Assembly: GCF_029784155.1 (NCBI RefSeq)
Contig: NC_073692.1
Span: 323,637,906 to 323,701,905, forward strand
From: Uranotaenia lowii
Taxonomy: Eukaryota; Arthropoda; Insecta; Diptera; Culicidae
Direction: 5' to 3'
DNA length: 64,000 nucleotides
In this document: one piece after another, positions 11,698 to 22,739 of the stretch
Position numbering within the stretch: the stretch's first letter is position 1
Layout of the letters: every line of letters starts with the position of its first letter
Position numbers and translations under genes: made by a program
The notes under the pieces: generated by a model
Seen by the model: the letters and a program-made list of their open reading frames with translations, nothing else
Databases searched by the model: none
What the model was told of the DNA's origin: nothing

Positions 11698-13514
11698 TTG
11701 AACACCCACGTCAAAAACCCGACGTGGTCGGGTTCAAAAATCGCGAAATCGTTAAAAATGGTCAAATCAACCGTGTGTAGCGTTCCCAAACGTTTCCATG
11801 AGATGCGTACTATAGATCGGCAGGTTCATACCAAGCGTCATAGTGGAATTAAGGATCGGAAACTGCATTTGAAGGTGTTGAGAACGATCAAGGAAAGTCG
11901 GGTAGTCGGACTATGACATTGCCGATCGGTGCACAGTGGTTCAAAACCCCAAAATGCCGGAAAAAAGTCAATTTTTCAAGTCAGCGACAACCAAATTTTT
12001 TATGTTGGAATCGAATCTTCAATATTCTAGGAACGTTATGATGTATTTAGATATTTTCTAGGACCTTTAATACACCTCCTATGGAACAAACATGAACGAC
12101 AACTTTAACACAAGAATTAAAAATTGTATTTTTTATTTTCAGGCCAAAACAACATTAATAAGCATATAAATCTATAAAAATATATAAATGTTTATATCGG
12201 AGTGATGTATTATAACCTTATTCACAGTTTGAAGATTAAAAACGTCCTTAATATCATGAACTAATAAAGTTTCGCTTGAATGAAAACCCAAAGTTAGATG
12301 ATAAAAAAATTTCTATTTACTCTATTTATTTTTCGAAAGCGAAAATAAAGCTTGCGCTGTCGATCGCCGTGGTAAATTATACACCGTTAGATAGGTGAAA
12401 GCCTCATCAAAAACATATCTTAAAATCAGCTGCTAGTTTTTGCTATATTTTGAAAACGAATTCGTTGAGTGAAACGCTGTTTAGATTAAAAATGCAAATT
12501 TTAAAATATTTATACAGAGTAAACCAAGCATTGTTTGCTTCAATACATATGCAAATTCACCTTAAAACATCAGTTTTAATATTCATCCAACTAATATACA
12601 GGAATTTAGGAGCCCATACTTACTTTTAACATAAATATTCATAACTAATTGAAAAATATTCAATTTTCTAGTATAAATCTCAAACCCCGTTTCAGCAATT
12701 GTTGAAAAAATAGCAAATTTTGCAAAAAAAATCTAATTTATTATTTTTTTCAACTTTCCGCCAATAATCTTTAAGAAAAAAGCTTTTTAATAATTTTTTC
12801 CCACTTTTTTTGATTTTGAACCACTGTGCGGTGCACCGTCAGCAGAAATCGTCTACGCGAAGGAATACGATCCTATCGGACCAGTAAGCAACCAAACCGG
12901 ACATTGAAGCAGAATTTAGTAGCCAAAGGACGTGCCCGCAAGTTATACAAGAAGATTCCAACGAAGTTCGACGGATGCATCCTCATGGATGACGAAACGT
13001 ACGTGAAGATGGATTTTGGGCAGCTTTCTGGCCAAAAATTATGTAAAGCCACTGCAGTGGTGCACTGCACTGGTCATGGTGATGTCCCCGGCAACTTCAA
13101 ATTCGTTTTTGCTGATAAGTTTGCAAGAAAGTGTTTGATCTGGCAAGGTATTTGCAGCTGCGGACGAAAAATTCCGGTTTTTGTGAAAAACATGACCATG
13201 GACTCCGAAATTTACAAGGAGGAATGCCTGAAAAACTTTTTTTTTTCGTACATTAGATCTCACAAAGGACTATTTAAGTTTTCGCCAGATTTGGCAAGCT
13301 GTCACTACAGCTAGGAGGTTCTACAGTGGTATTGGGCCAACGGGTGGATTTTGTCGAAAAGGACATCAACCCACCCAACTGCCCTCAATTCCGCTCTATC
13401 GAAAAATTTTGGGCAATTGTCAAGCAGAAGATGAAGAAGAATGGTAGGACGACTCGGGAAGCAACAGAGGTGAAGAGATTGTGGAACAAAATGGCCGCTG
13501 AGGTCAGCGAATAG
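11698..13514 (+). pseudogene. ITmD37E transposase pseudogene (element 2), split by Transib-like insertion
   Basis: The N-terminal half (11698-11916) contains the HTH text NPTWSGSKIAKSLKMVKST and RKLHLKVLRTIKE. The second half resumes at 12829 with CTVSRNRLREG and continues with ILMDDETYVKMDFGQ (first Asp), FSPDLASCHYS (second Asp, then a stop at 13312-13314) and FRSIEKFWAIVKQ (Glu). The second Asp to Glu spacing is 37 residues if the stop and one frameshift are read through, so it is ITmD37E. Besides the Transib insertion there is a stop at about 11914-11916, one at 13312-13314 and a frameshift near 13325. It is non-functional. Confidence 0.92.
11927..12833. mobile_element. Transib-like non-autonomous element with CACAGTG ends
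   Basis: The element is 11932-12828 (897 bp). It starts CACAGTGGTTCAAAA and ends with an inverted TTTTGAACCACTGTG. It is flanked by a 5-bp direct repeat CGGTG (11927-11931 and 12829-12833). Removing the element and one repeat restores GATCGGTGCACCG, an open DRCT in the mariner transposase, so the boundaries are supported by the host frame. Five-bp GC-rich duplications and CACWNTG termini are known Transib features. The CACAGTG heptamer equals the V(D)J signal heptamer, and RAG1 descends from Transib-related transposases. The interior is AT-rich with no transposase. Confidence 0.85.
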
Positions 13515-13716
13515 GGTGTTTAAACTATAATGAGTGATACTCAACCAAAAGTTCGAAAATTCATCAAAACAACATCGGAATAATTTTTTTTATTATTTTT
13601 CCTTTAAAGTGCAATAAAAACTCTACATTTCAAGTACAAAACATTTTTATATCGTTTATATAGCTCCGAGATAGACCCGTTTTAATGCGTCCAGATTTGT
13701 AGTGATCCATGCTTTA

Positions 13717-13971
13717 CTCGTTGATGCAGGAGTTGATACCGCCGACATTTTGGTAATAGAGATTTAGTTGATCCGTAAAACCTGGCTCGTTGCGTCCCGG
13801 TGGAGAAGCCTGTGAAGAAGCGAGGAATTGAGGATGTTCGTGAAAGGCAACACAAAAGCTGTTTGAAGGTTCGGACGACGAGAAACTCGAGAATCTTATG
13901 CGGTTGCTTGAAGTCGAGGCAATAGAAGACTCGTTGTCCATTCTCGGTAAACTATCAGTAGAGGCGTTCAT
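13717..13971 (-). pseudogene. RT-A ORF2 start and endonuclease N-terminus
   Basis: ORF2 begins at ATG 13971 and runs into a Ser-rich leader, then LNLYYQNVGGINSCINE, the first strand of the APE endonuclease domain (compare IYYQKVRGLRTK in RT-C). The reading frame is cut by mariner element 2 at 13716. The ATG overlaps the ORF1 stop as ATGA (13971-13968), which fits coupled termination-reinitiation in two-ORF LINEs. The start is chosen because of that overlap and because no earlier in-frame Met precedes the domain. Confidence 0.8.
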
Positions 13972-14190
13972 TGAATTAGCTCCACAAGAGGTGTAGAACA
14001 GCCGGGAGTCTCCGTGGATGGTGTCAAAGGGTTTTTTGAACCAAAATCCTCGAATTCTCGAAATAATATTCGAGCAGGCCAGGTCTTTTGGAAAAGCGCA
14101 GTGTCTTTCAACTTAGGATCCACCCCAACTTTAAAAGAAATTGATCTGAGCGTAGCAACATCAACATCCTTTCGGATCAGGCATGAACTT
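13968..14190 (-). pseudogene. RT-A ORF1 C-terminus
   Basis: Minus-strand translation from about 14190 gives DVATLRSISFKVGVDPKLKD, then TWPARILFREFEDF and VELIQ, ending at TGA 13970-13968. Text of the form SFKVGV followed by a tryptophan-proline segment is characteristic of the last part of ORF1 (gag-like nucleic-acid chaperone) in CR1/Jockey-type insect LINEs. The 5' end is missing because RT-A is truncated at about 14241. ORF1 proteins bind the element RNA. This fragment alone is non-functional. Confidence 0.65.
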
Positions 14191-14241
14191 CAGCTGATTC
14201 GAATTGGAGACATTCCATCATTCCATTACGAGCTCTTAGAT

Positions 14242-15137
14242 ATCTTGATGAGCGTCATATACCCATAACACTTTTTGCGAGGGCTAAGTCTTCTAGACCG
14301 CAGTTGTTTGTGAAGTCCATAGTAAACACAATTTTCGATGATTATTCGCCGGCTGATCTCGAGGCTGGCATCATTGTCTGCGGTCACCAGTGAGGCAAGA
14401 TAGACAAAGTCTTCGACTATCTCCAGCTCGTCGCCGTCGATCGTGACCTTGTTGTTACTGGACAAGCGGATTCGGTCGGTCTCGGATCCGCAGGCCAGCA
14501 TATACTTCGTCTTGGACGTATCAATCATCAACCCAATCCTTCCTGCTTTGCGTTTCAGTTTGCGGTAGATGTCTTCCACCGCCGCAGATGATCTGCCGAC
14601 TATATCAATGTCATCGGCAAAGTAGATAAGTTGACTGGATCTGTTGAAAATCGTGCCCCGCATTTCGCCCCCCGCTCGTCGAATAACACTTTCTAGCGCC
14701 ACGTTGAACATCATGCAGGATAGACCATCACCTTGTCGACAATTCCCCCGGAATCCGCACATAGCACTGCGTTCTATCCATCTTCGCCTTGATCAGTCTG
14801 ATCAGCTTACCGGCAAATCCGTTCTCGTCCATGATTTTGAAGCCGGCCTGATGACTCCCCACGAGTCTGTTTGCTTGTGGTGTTAGGCGGCGGAGTAGGA
14901 GTTCAGCTTCGATGCCATCCTTCTCAGCCGACTTGTTTCTATTCAGCTGGCGAATGGCTTCCTTAACTTCACTCATCGTTGGGAGTGGCTCCTCTACGTC
15001 GTTGGCAATGACAGCGATGTACCTTCCTCAACGATCTTGATCTCCTGCATGTGTGCCGATCAGATGTTCATCGGAGAGCTGCTTCCACCTTTTCATCACC
15101 TTACGATTGTTCGTCAGGATGCCCCCGGCTTCGTAAA
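14242..15137 (-). pseudogene. RT-B reverse transcriptase domain, central part
   Basis: Sense translation from 15137 reads AGGILTNNRKVMKRWKQLSD, then VKEAIRQLNRNKSAEKDGIE, NRLVGSHQAGFKIMDENGFA, FRGNCRQGDGLSCMMFNVAL, LIYFADDIDIVGRSSAAVED, DEGD-like strand text, and HKQLRSRRLSPRKKC, ending at the RT-A junction. Motif C (FADD) and the QGDGLS motif B are intact. Residues between AELL and LRRLTPQANRL look internally deleted, and the frame shifts near 14740 and 15010. The order matches the fingers-palm-thumb of a non-LTR polymerase. Its C-terminal continuation is at 7662-7250. Confidence 0.85.
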
Positions 15138-17122
15138 ACTAAAAGGTTTGAGCTGTTTCAAGCAAACGAACAAAAAAATCTTGACTTAGGACTTCAAAAC
15201 ATTTTCTCAGCGAGCCTTACGAATCACTTATTAACGAATGAAATTATTTCTGTGCTGTAAGCATATCAAAACTATAAATCAAATACACTTCCTTAATAAT
15301 ATTATTAGGAAGAATCCTCTCCCGCTTGAAATACTTTAGCGTCCAATGAAAAACTGTTCCAACAGGAGCTCCATAAACATCTCGTGAGAAGCAGCGAAGT
15401 TGAAAGTTTGAACACAGTTTAACTTCTCTAAAACAGCACTCTGTCGATTTCTTCCGCCCGTCCGTCTGTTGAATTCTAGTGTAACTTTTGCATGCACTTA
15501 ATGACAGCATCCTTCCCCTTTTTCCATTGTGATTCTCACACCACCCTTCTAACTTCTGAGAAGGGAAGTAGCTAGCTCCTGGTACAATTTTACCAAAACA
15601 AAACACTTGAATCGAGTTTCAAGCGGTGAATTTTCGGGTTCGAATATGACACCGGAAGTCGGGCTTCGAATCGCCCACGCCGAGACGGAGAGCAGTCTAT
15701 TTGCGCGTCCATTGTTGTTTCTGGCGCGCGTCTTCTTGTAAGACTCTCACGGCTTTTGCTATTTCAAGTTTGCTGGAAGCTTACCTACTTCCACAACTTT
15801 CTCCCTACTCCCACCCTACTGGTTCAAGAAAATGGTAGCATTTTGCTTCCGTTTTCCCGCAACCGCTTCTAGCTACGATATCAGTCCGAATGTTAAACAT
15901 TTAAGCACTCGAAAAGTTCTCTATCTTCCCGCTTTCTTCATTGAATTTAACTTTTAAGATAGGTATGTGAAAAGGGGTTCGGAAGATTGTTAACGGCATT
16001 AAAACTGAGCAGCATTAGCATACGAATTGGATTTTAAAGGTGAACGACGATCACAAAACTGGTTAAGTTGTGGGAAATTTGATTTCATGGTTTTTTTTAC
16101 CATTTTTTTAAATTAAAAAACCTTGATTAAAAGCAGTTATTTTTTTATGAAATTGAGTAGAAAATTTTGTTTAAAAAAGTTTTGTTTAAAATCCTGTTCA
16201 AGGAGAAAAAGGCACGCATCTGACCAGAGTTCTAACCCAATATTCGGGACAGAGCAATGAGTAAATTTTCGGGAACAATAAGATTTCTGTGTTACATTCG
16301 TGACTCTCGAAAATTCCATTCCCTTCATTGTGCCATCGAGAGGCACTTGCTCACAGTTCCGTCAGCTTTATTGCCAAAGTCTTGCTTTCCTAGCCCAACA
16401 ACATCACTTTTCCTAGGCAAAGACAGAGCCAGAAAATGGCTGCCAAAGATGGTGGAAGCCGAGGCGGCAGACTCACTTAGCTTTTGTTTGAATTAAACTT
16501 TCATTTCCTCGTTCCGTTTTTATTTTTCCATACCCATACTTACTACTATTGCAACTGCCCCGATTATATTCCGGTTGTCTCCACTTGCAATCCAGCTCTC
16601 CAAGAACGAAATTCCCGACCTTTGCAAAACGTCGTCGTCCGGAAGAAGTCAGAATAAGTAGTTCAGCTCTTCAAAACTTGAGAACTTTTCGTTCACAGAA
16701 CAAACAAATGATACGAGGCGAGCCGGGCGAGCAAGTGGTGAATGAAAGAAAGTCAAAACTAACCGATATTCGGAATGAAAACTAACTTGCAGTGCACATG
16801 CACACATATTATTACTTCCTTCGTGTTTTTCATCTACAGTATGCTGTCGTTATTTATACAGTTGGTGTGGCATAAAGTGGGGATGGTATTATTTTCGCGT
16901 GTTTTCACCTTGTTGATGAGCTGTAGAAAATTAAAGCTATGCAAAAACATAGGTAGATAATGTTTATAAATCCATGGGGATTTTTATAAATCCACGTTTT
17001 TACCATCAACGGACGCAGCTTTTTTATTTCTCAGAATATTTATTTATAAATCATGATCATATCAACATGTTTCAATGAGCATTTTCAACATAGGTTCCAT
17101 CATAAGTGAAAAAATTACAAAA
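15138..17122. other. Intergenic DNA, GC-richer from 15260 to 16740, no supported gene
   Basis: Several 60-120 codon ORFs overlap on both strands (for example minus 15244-15606, plus 16257-16496, plus 16549-16785). None has a recognisable domain, a consistent codon pattern or flanking splice signals I trust. The higher GC and lack of visible repeats suggest single-copy sequence, possibly regulatory or untranslated exon DNA of a gene outside the window. Confidence 0.35.
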
Positions 17123-17375
17123 ATATAGATCAGGCATGTCAAACTGGGGATTCGCGGGCCGCATGCGGCCCGCGGCCTAGGACAATACGGCCCGCGTAGC
17201 CCCGTCTTAAATTGTCACATAAAAAAACACCACTGATTTTTATGTAAAATGTTACTGCAAAAAAACTAAAGCTGAATGTACCGATTTAACTGATTTTGGC
17301 TGCGGCCCTCTACGTCATAGAAATTTTTTAATGCGGCCCGCACACCTAAACGAGTTTGACATGCCTGATATAGAT
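17123..17375. mobile_element. hAT-type MITE, 237 bp, perfect 8-bp target duplication
   Basis: The element, 17131-17367, starts CAGGCATGTCAAACT and ends AGTTTGACATGCCTG. It is flanked by a perfect 8-bp direct repeat ATATAGAT (17123-17130 and 17368-17375). Its interior is dominated by GCGGCCCGC-type words (GGGCCGCATGCGGCCCGC near 17157), a striking CpG-rich patch in AT-rich surroundings. Ends of the form CAGGNNTGTCAAACT followed by gcggcccgc words are a recurrent hAT MITE design in animals. It is too short to encode a transposase. Confidence 0.92.
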
Positions 17376-20300
17376 GATTCAAATTTCCAACTTTCAACCT
17401 GCTATTGCTGTTTTGGTACTGAACTGATGCCTTGCATTGGACCAAAATCAATAACACATATTATATCTTAGATTAAAAAAATCAAGAAATTGTTGAAAAA
17501 GTTTAATTAAATTCTTAGATTGTTATGAAAAAGTATTACAGCTATTAAACAATTAAAAAAGCCCTAATATTTCTGTTATGAATACCTCAAACATTTTCAC
17601 CTCCTGAGCCAGGTTCCAAAAGCTGTAATGTAGGTACTGTCAGGCGCGGTCCTATGGAGGGTTGATCGGGGTGATCACCCCCTCCAAGTGGCAAAAAACC
17701 ATTACAAAATACCCGTAAATACTCGAATTTCTATAAAAACTTTGAACTTGCTCTAGTAGATGTGCTTTTGAATTTCCAACAAATTTCCACTCCGTGGGGG
17801 AATTTAATCAATGAAAAAGTTACTACATCAATTAAAGGCTCAAGATTGAAGATAAGTCGGTCTACCAAAATCAAGCAGCTGTAACTTGCAATTCTTTGGA
17901 TAGAATGATACCACTCAACTTCTGTTGGATTGCTTAGAAAAAGTCAAATAGAGGGGTGAATATTGTTGTAACACTGAAATACTTTAAAATTTTTCTTCTG
18001 AATTGATTGCCTTTACCATGCAGTTTCTTTTTTATTCGGTCAGATAGAAAAAAAATACTCAAACTATATACATAAGTACGGAATCATAAGATTGGCAATT
18101 TCCTTTCAGAAATTACTATCATGTTTAATAGATTAACAGATCTTAGTCATTCTAAGAAGTGGAAAAATACCTTTGAACTTTAAGTGTTAAATTGCCTTAT
18201 TTGTAAGGAATTTAAATTGTAGTCACATTCACCATTGGATTAATCAGTTTTCCAGTTGGCGCCTAAGAAAGGTGAGACTTCAATTGACAGTCTTTGGTAC
18301 CTTCCAATCTTTCTGATTGACACCAGATCCAATCCAGTACTATTCTCACTTGCGTTTACAAGGAATTCATAAATAGATTGCAAAATAACAGTTGAGTTCT
18401 TAAATCACAGTAAAGATTCTCTTGCACGAATTCATGTCTCCCTTGATTTTACATCATTCAAATATGAATTATGAAACTTCAAACTAACCTATATTTAGAA
18501 CTTCAAAAAAAAAAAATTGATCCAATTTAATTTAATTTCATTTGGTTTGAAATCTATCACATCAAGCATTCATATAATGGATGACCGTATCAGATTGAAG
18601 TACATACTACCAAACAGAAATTGAATATGAAAGTTTTTAATATTATTAGTTAGAGTTTAAGTTTTTTTAAAGATTTCTAAATTCTAGTTAATTTTATGAT
18701 TTCTACCGTGATTGATATTTTATAGTTGTTTTGGCTATTTGTCGGTCTAAGGATTCAATCAAACAACTTAGCTTTTGAAATGCCCGACGTTTCGACCATT
18801 TTTGGTGGTCTTTCCCAAGAGAACTGGAAGTTTATTATTTTTTATACATAAAATGAGCATTGTTAATATTATATGTAGTGTGTAGACTCACTTATACTGT
18901 CCGTTGATATTGTCGATTTAGTTTTGGTCCAACGTTTAGGAGTCCAGTGTTCGCTGCTCTTCTGTGGGAAGATTGTCTTTAATAAACTTCTATCTGTTAT
19001 TTCACGAATTTAGCATTTACATTCAAGGTAATACGTAAATAAAACACAAGAGATTTCAGGGTAACAATAAATCAAAAGAAGAAATTGTGGGCAGTGTTTG
19101 TAATTTTTGCGTTCCCCATGATTTTTAAAGCCAAAAAGGAATAAAAACTTTTTATAAAAGCTGTTATGAATGATGGAATTGGTGGAAGGAATTGGTGTTT
19201 TGAGAAAGAGATTTAAATTCATCTTCAAAACTCAAAATCTGCATTCACAATTATAACACAAGGAAACATTTTCCGAGGTGCAAAGAATTTGAAAACTGAC
19301 TTTGACTTATTTAGGGTTATTTTTAAAAATAATTGTGAACTTCTGAGCAAAAGTTTACAGTATCAAAAAGATTTAGAAAAAAAAGATTCTTACTTCATAA
19401 TAAAATTTTCTGAACACTGTGAGTAATTTACCTTGAATTATGGACGACAAAATTATAGAAATAAAAAAAAACTTAAATCTTTTTTTTTCAAATCGTTGTA
19501 TTTTAGGAACAAAATCTGTATCGTTTTTTTTTCGGGAATTTGCCACTTAGTGGCATTCCTCTCTAAAATCTGCATGGATGAATGAATAAATGATGATTTA
19601 TAGATACGAATAATAATTTGTTGTTCATGAAGGTTAGGTGCTAAATCAGTTATCATTGATCGATAAAACTCTAAACTAATTATATTTCTGACAAAAAAAT
19701 CGAATTGAGGACGCAAAAATTTTTCAAAATCGATTTTCCAACGTTTAATTTTTTCCCTAGTGGATTACATCTTTCCCGTAATCAGTCAATTGTTTTTTCG
19801 GCAACAAGGCAATCCATGAATCTAACATTTGAATGAACTTTTTGTGACTTTTGATTTATACTGCTGGATTTCCAGATCTACACCAATTATATCGCCGAAA
19901 CTGCTTTCAGCTCATCCATATTATCATTTTGAAATTGCAAGTTAAAGTCCAGTTTAAGGTTTGATACTCTACATCTGAAAGTTTGGCTATTTCAATTGCA
20001 ATTGATAAATATTCTTCACTAAATTAACCCTTCAAGGGCTTCATTCCATTTTTTTTTTATCATAAATCAATATCATTTCAAGAGTTTGGAATTATGAATA
20101 AGTTCCTACATGAAGAAAAAAAAACCATTTTTCACTTTCTTTATAATTTATTTGATGCTATTTCATTTGTTTCAGTACAATTAAAATTGAAAACTTTGTA
20201 TTATAATCTGAAATTCAAGAGCAAATCAATTAAAATAAAGTTCCAGAAGCTTCATACATCAGTATCTGATTTTGATAATCTTATTTCCAACTAAAATTAT

Positions 20301-20847
20301 ATTTAGAGTGTTGATTTTCTATTTTGAGACTTTAAAAAATCAAAACCAGAATTCTGAACGGTGATTGTGTCTCATTAAGTTTCCAAATTGAAAATAATAT
20401 AACGAAATTTTCAAATCATTATTCAGTAAATGACTTCAGTGAAAATTTTTATTACCGTTAATCAGTTTGAAATTCATAGCAATAATTAACTAAAACTTAT
20501 CTCAAAACTATACTTTTTGTTTTGCCTAGCACTAATATTCATAAGCTCAACAATGAGTGTATAATTTTCATTTGTAAAATGAGTCTTATAACAAGAAATT
20601 CTTTATAGATCTTTGAAAGTAACAATTTCAAACTACCAAATATACAAATTTGTAAAAATTTTTTTTGTTAATATTTTTTTTGCAGTGAGTATATGCAGGT
20701 TGTACTATAAATATTAAAAAAGTTTTTGGAAAGATTTCATTATTTTTCTCTATTATTTTTAATCTTCTCTCTAAGAATATGAATTTCGAAATACGCCTGA
20801 TTTTGTTCAGTGAAATTGCAATGGGGGAGGAGGAGCAGTGCGCTACT
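17376..20847. other. AT-rich intergenic DNA with one palindromic transposon-like end
   Basis: No coding region is supported. At 17644-17685 a sequence starting GCGGTCCTATGGAGGG contains the perfect palindrome GGGGTGATCACCCC (17668-17681) between GGAGG and CCTCC arms. It resembles two other sites (60421-60470 and 62446-62500) and is probably one end of a transposon family. A phrase CCCGACGTTTCGACC at about 18783-18797 also recurs in insect repeats, but its family could not be fixed. The rest is featureless. Confidence 0.45.
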
Positions 20848-21825
20848 TAGGGGAGAGTGGGGATACTTGATCCCCTTTTCTTATTTTCACCATATCTTTT
20901 TGGAAAAATTTAGCAACTCGCCGTCTTTGACATTTTCTGACAGCGTGTAACTTCAAGTTTCTATGCTCCAAAAATAAGAAAGATACTTGAACCCGTTGAT
21001 TAACTAGAAGCATTTTCGTGGGAGTAAAAAAAATGCGATTTTTCTGAAGTTAGGGGAGACTTGATCCCCTATTGAAGGAGACTTGATTTTTTATTCAGGA
21101 AGCCCTAATCCTTGTATAAAAATCAACAAAACCCCAAGATAGAATGTTAATTGACTATTTAGGTCATGTTTGTTCTCATTTCACAATTTATAGCAGACAT
21201 AAGAAGAAAATTCTATAATTTTGTCACGATGCTAATAACATTGCATACTTAAAGGCGCTATTTTTTATAATTAAGAGAAAATTAATTATTTTTGCTCTTT
21301 TCTTCAGACAATTGTTTGATAAATATTAGTTTTTTGGTAAATATTAGTAATTTCGTAATCAGCAATCATAACGATCAATTCAGAAGAAGAATATGCCGTT
21401 TGGAAGGGGGATCAATTGTACCCAACTCTAGGGGATCAATTGTACCCATAATCAACATTTTAGAAAACTTTTTCTGAAAAAAGTTGAGAGTTTTCCATTG
21501 CTTTGAAAATATGGCATTATGAAGTTCATTTTACGCTCGAACGATTGATACATTGGAACAAATATTTTTTTCATAATTTTCCCATGTAAGGAACATTTTA
21601 AAGTGATGGAAAAAGATCTTCAAGTTACATTTTGTGAAATTTTTCAAACATAGTTCAATTACTCAAACAATTATTTTGTTAAAAAATTTTAGACCTCAAG
21701 CATTGTTATTCTGCTTATTTTGGCACATTTTTCTAGAACATTTGATCTTTGTAAGACATTCCAGTTCCGAGATATAGCTAAGGAATCAAGTATCCCCAGG
21801 GATCAAGTATCCTCATTCTCCCCTA
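20848..21825. mobile_element. TA-flanked MITE with G-rich ends, 974 bp
   Basis: Ends: TA-GGGGAGAGTGGGGATACTTG at 20848-20869, and the inverse CAAGTATCCTCATTCTCCCC-TA closing at 21825. Inside, the terminal word recurs as GATACTTGATCCCC, GGGGAGACTTGATCCCC (about 21053-21070), GATACTTGAACCC and, at 21407-21450, twice as GGGGATCAATTGTACCC. The TA duplication suggests a Tc1/mariner-superfamily MITE. The ORF at 21292-21477 simply reads through the repeated words (GGSIVP, RGSIVP) and is not a gene. Confidence 0.75.
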
Positions 21826-22739
21826 TATTTTACTCATTTGAAACTGGCAATCCCTCACATATTGACTGATTTTTGATAATTTGGAAAATTTCATTACATC
21901 GTTGGTAGCTTGGTATGTGCTTGATCAAAAGCAAGACCAATATTATCCTCATAACAGTAACATTGAGATTTCAGAATCTTGAATAAAAGAAAAACAAAAA
22001 GAACTTAATTCAAATTTTATGGTTATACGGATATAAGAGTTCAAAAATCAATTCGAGCACAGAAATCAGATTTAATTTTGAACCACAATTCAGTGTCTCA
22101 CATTAAAATAATATCTTCAAATCAATATTTGAGAGACAAATAACAAATGCAACTCACAAACTTGAGAAACAAAGTTTCAATCAGCTCAAAAGAAGGAATA
22201 ACTAAAATTTCATTTAAAATATAAGTTTTAGTTCAATTTTATATTCCTAAACACAAAAAAGCGTTTCTATGTAATGTGTTGAAATTTAAAACATGTAATG
22301 CGGATTTTAAATTTTACGTCAAATATTGGAAACAGATAAATTTGTCGAAAAAATATTCTAGATTTAAAAACATAAACATGTAGATAAGATGTTCAAAACA
22401 CATAATCAGTAATCATTGAAAAAAAAAATAGATGAGTTTAGAAGCTTCAACAAACATCTCGAGTTCCCAAAATTACGAAAATAATAAAAATTAAAAAAAA
22501 AAACAGAAAAAAGGGTTGAAACTTTAAACAAAATGTTATCTCTATTGGTAATGAAAACTATTTGAGAATTATCTTGAGAAAAATGATATACTGCATTCAG
22601 AATATTCACTTCAGTAAAAAGTTTTGAAAATTAAAGTAGACCAGAAACAATAGTAAGAAATTTCATTCCGAAAGGTTGCGTTTGGATGTAGCATTTGAGA
22701 TAGTTTTACGTATTCGTTGCTAATAAATTGTTTACGTGT
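21826..22739. other. AT-rich intergenic DNA, nothing recognised
   Basis: No ORF, repeat end or RNA gene could be supported. The minus ORF at 22406-22609 is Phe/Asn/Ser-rich low-complexity text arising from A/T tracts. Confidence 0.5.

Larger units (their letters stand above)
11483..13716 (+). mobile_element. ITmD37E mariner-like element 2 with long TIRs and TA target duplication
   Basis: Flanked by TA at 11483-11484 and 13715-13716, the element (11485-13714) begins AAGCATGGATCACTACAAAT and ends with the exact inverse. The perfect inverted repeat is about 29-30 bp and includes TCTGGACGCA. It sits in the RT-A endonuclease domain in the opposite orientation. Removing it rejoins the INSCINE-like and LLAM/YDIVAFTET-like codons of RT-A. 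It carries a transposase pseudogene and is itself interrupted by an 897-bp Transib-like element at 11932-12828. Confidence 0.93.
7663..14241 (-). mobile_element. RT-A: CR1/Jockey-like non-LTR retrotransposon, 5'-truncated, twice interrupted
   Basis: This minus-strand element has, in sense order, an ORF1 C-terminus (about 14190-13968), ORF2 starting at 13971, an endonuclease, a reverse transcriptase with YADD, a C-terminal region ending at 7871, a 3' UTR, and an (AAAC)n-like tail at 7670-7705 after an AATAAA-like signal. It is interrupted by ITmD37E elements at about 8099-9337 and 11485-13714. The 5' end at 14241 lies inside ORF1, so it is truncated, as is usual for target-primed insertions. 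The insertion point is inside RT-B. Placement in the CR1/Jockey superfamily is from motif style only. RT-C (37861-41586) is a related copy. Confidence 0.85.
7250..15137 (-). mobile_element. RT-B: minus-strand non-LTR retrotransposon split by RT-A
   Basis: Two minus-strand reverse-transcriptase fragments of one family lie at 15137-14242 and 7662-7250. On the sense strand the first breaks after the codons for TLI, and the second resumes with an open frame for MRPVILYGHET. In the intact family this region reads continuously (TLIRPVLLYGSE-like). The two halves therefore belong to one element, disrupted by a 6.6-kb insertion (RT-A). The clade is uncertain. The FADDIDIVGRS motif and the C-terminal GHVARMPDD-like region are common in insect LINEs. 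Confidence 0.75.

Noticed and set aside
15639..15690. Two TTCGAAT words resembling tRNA T-arms
   Set aside because: No box A, acceptor or anticodon stem at the right spacing on either strand.
18783..18797. CCCGACGTTTCGACC phrase, known from several insect repeats
   Set aside because: Too short to assign to a family; no ends or coding text around it.
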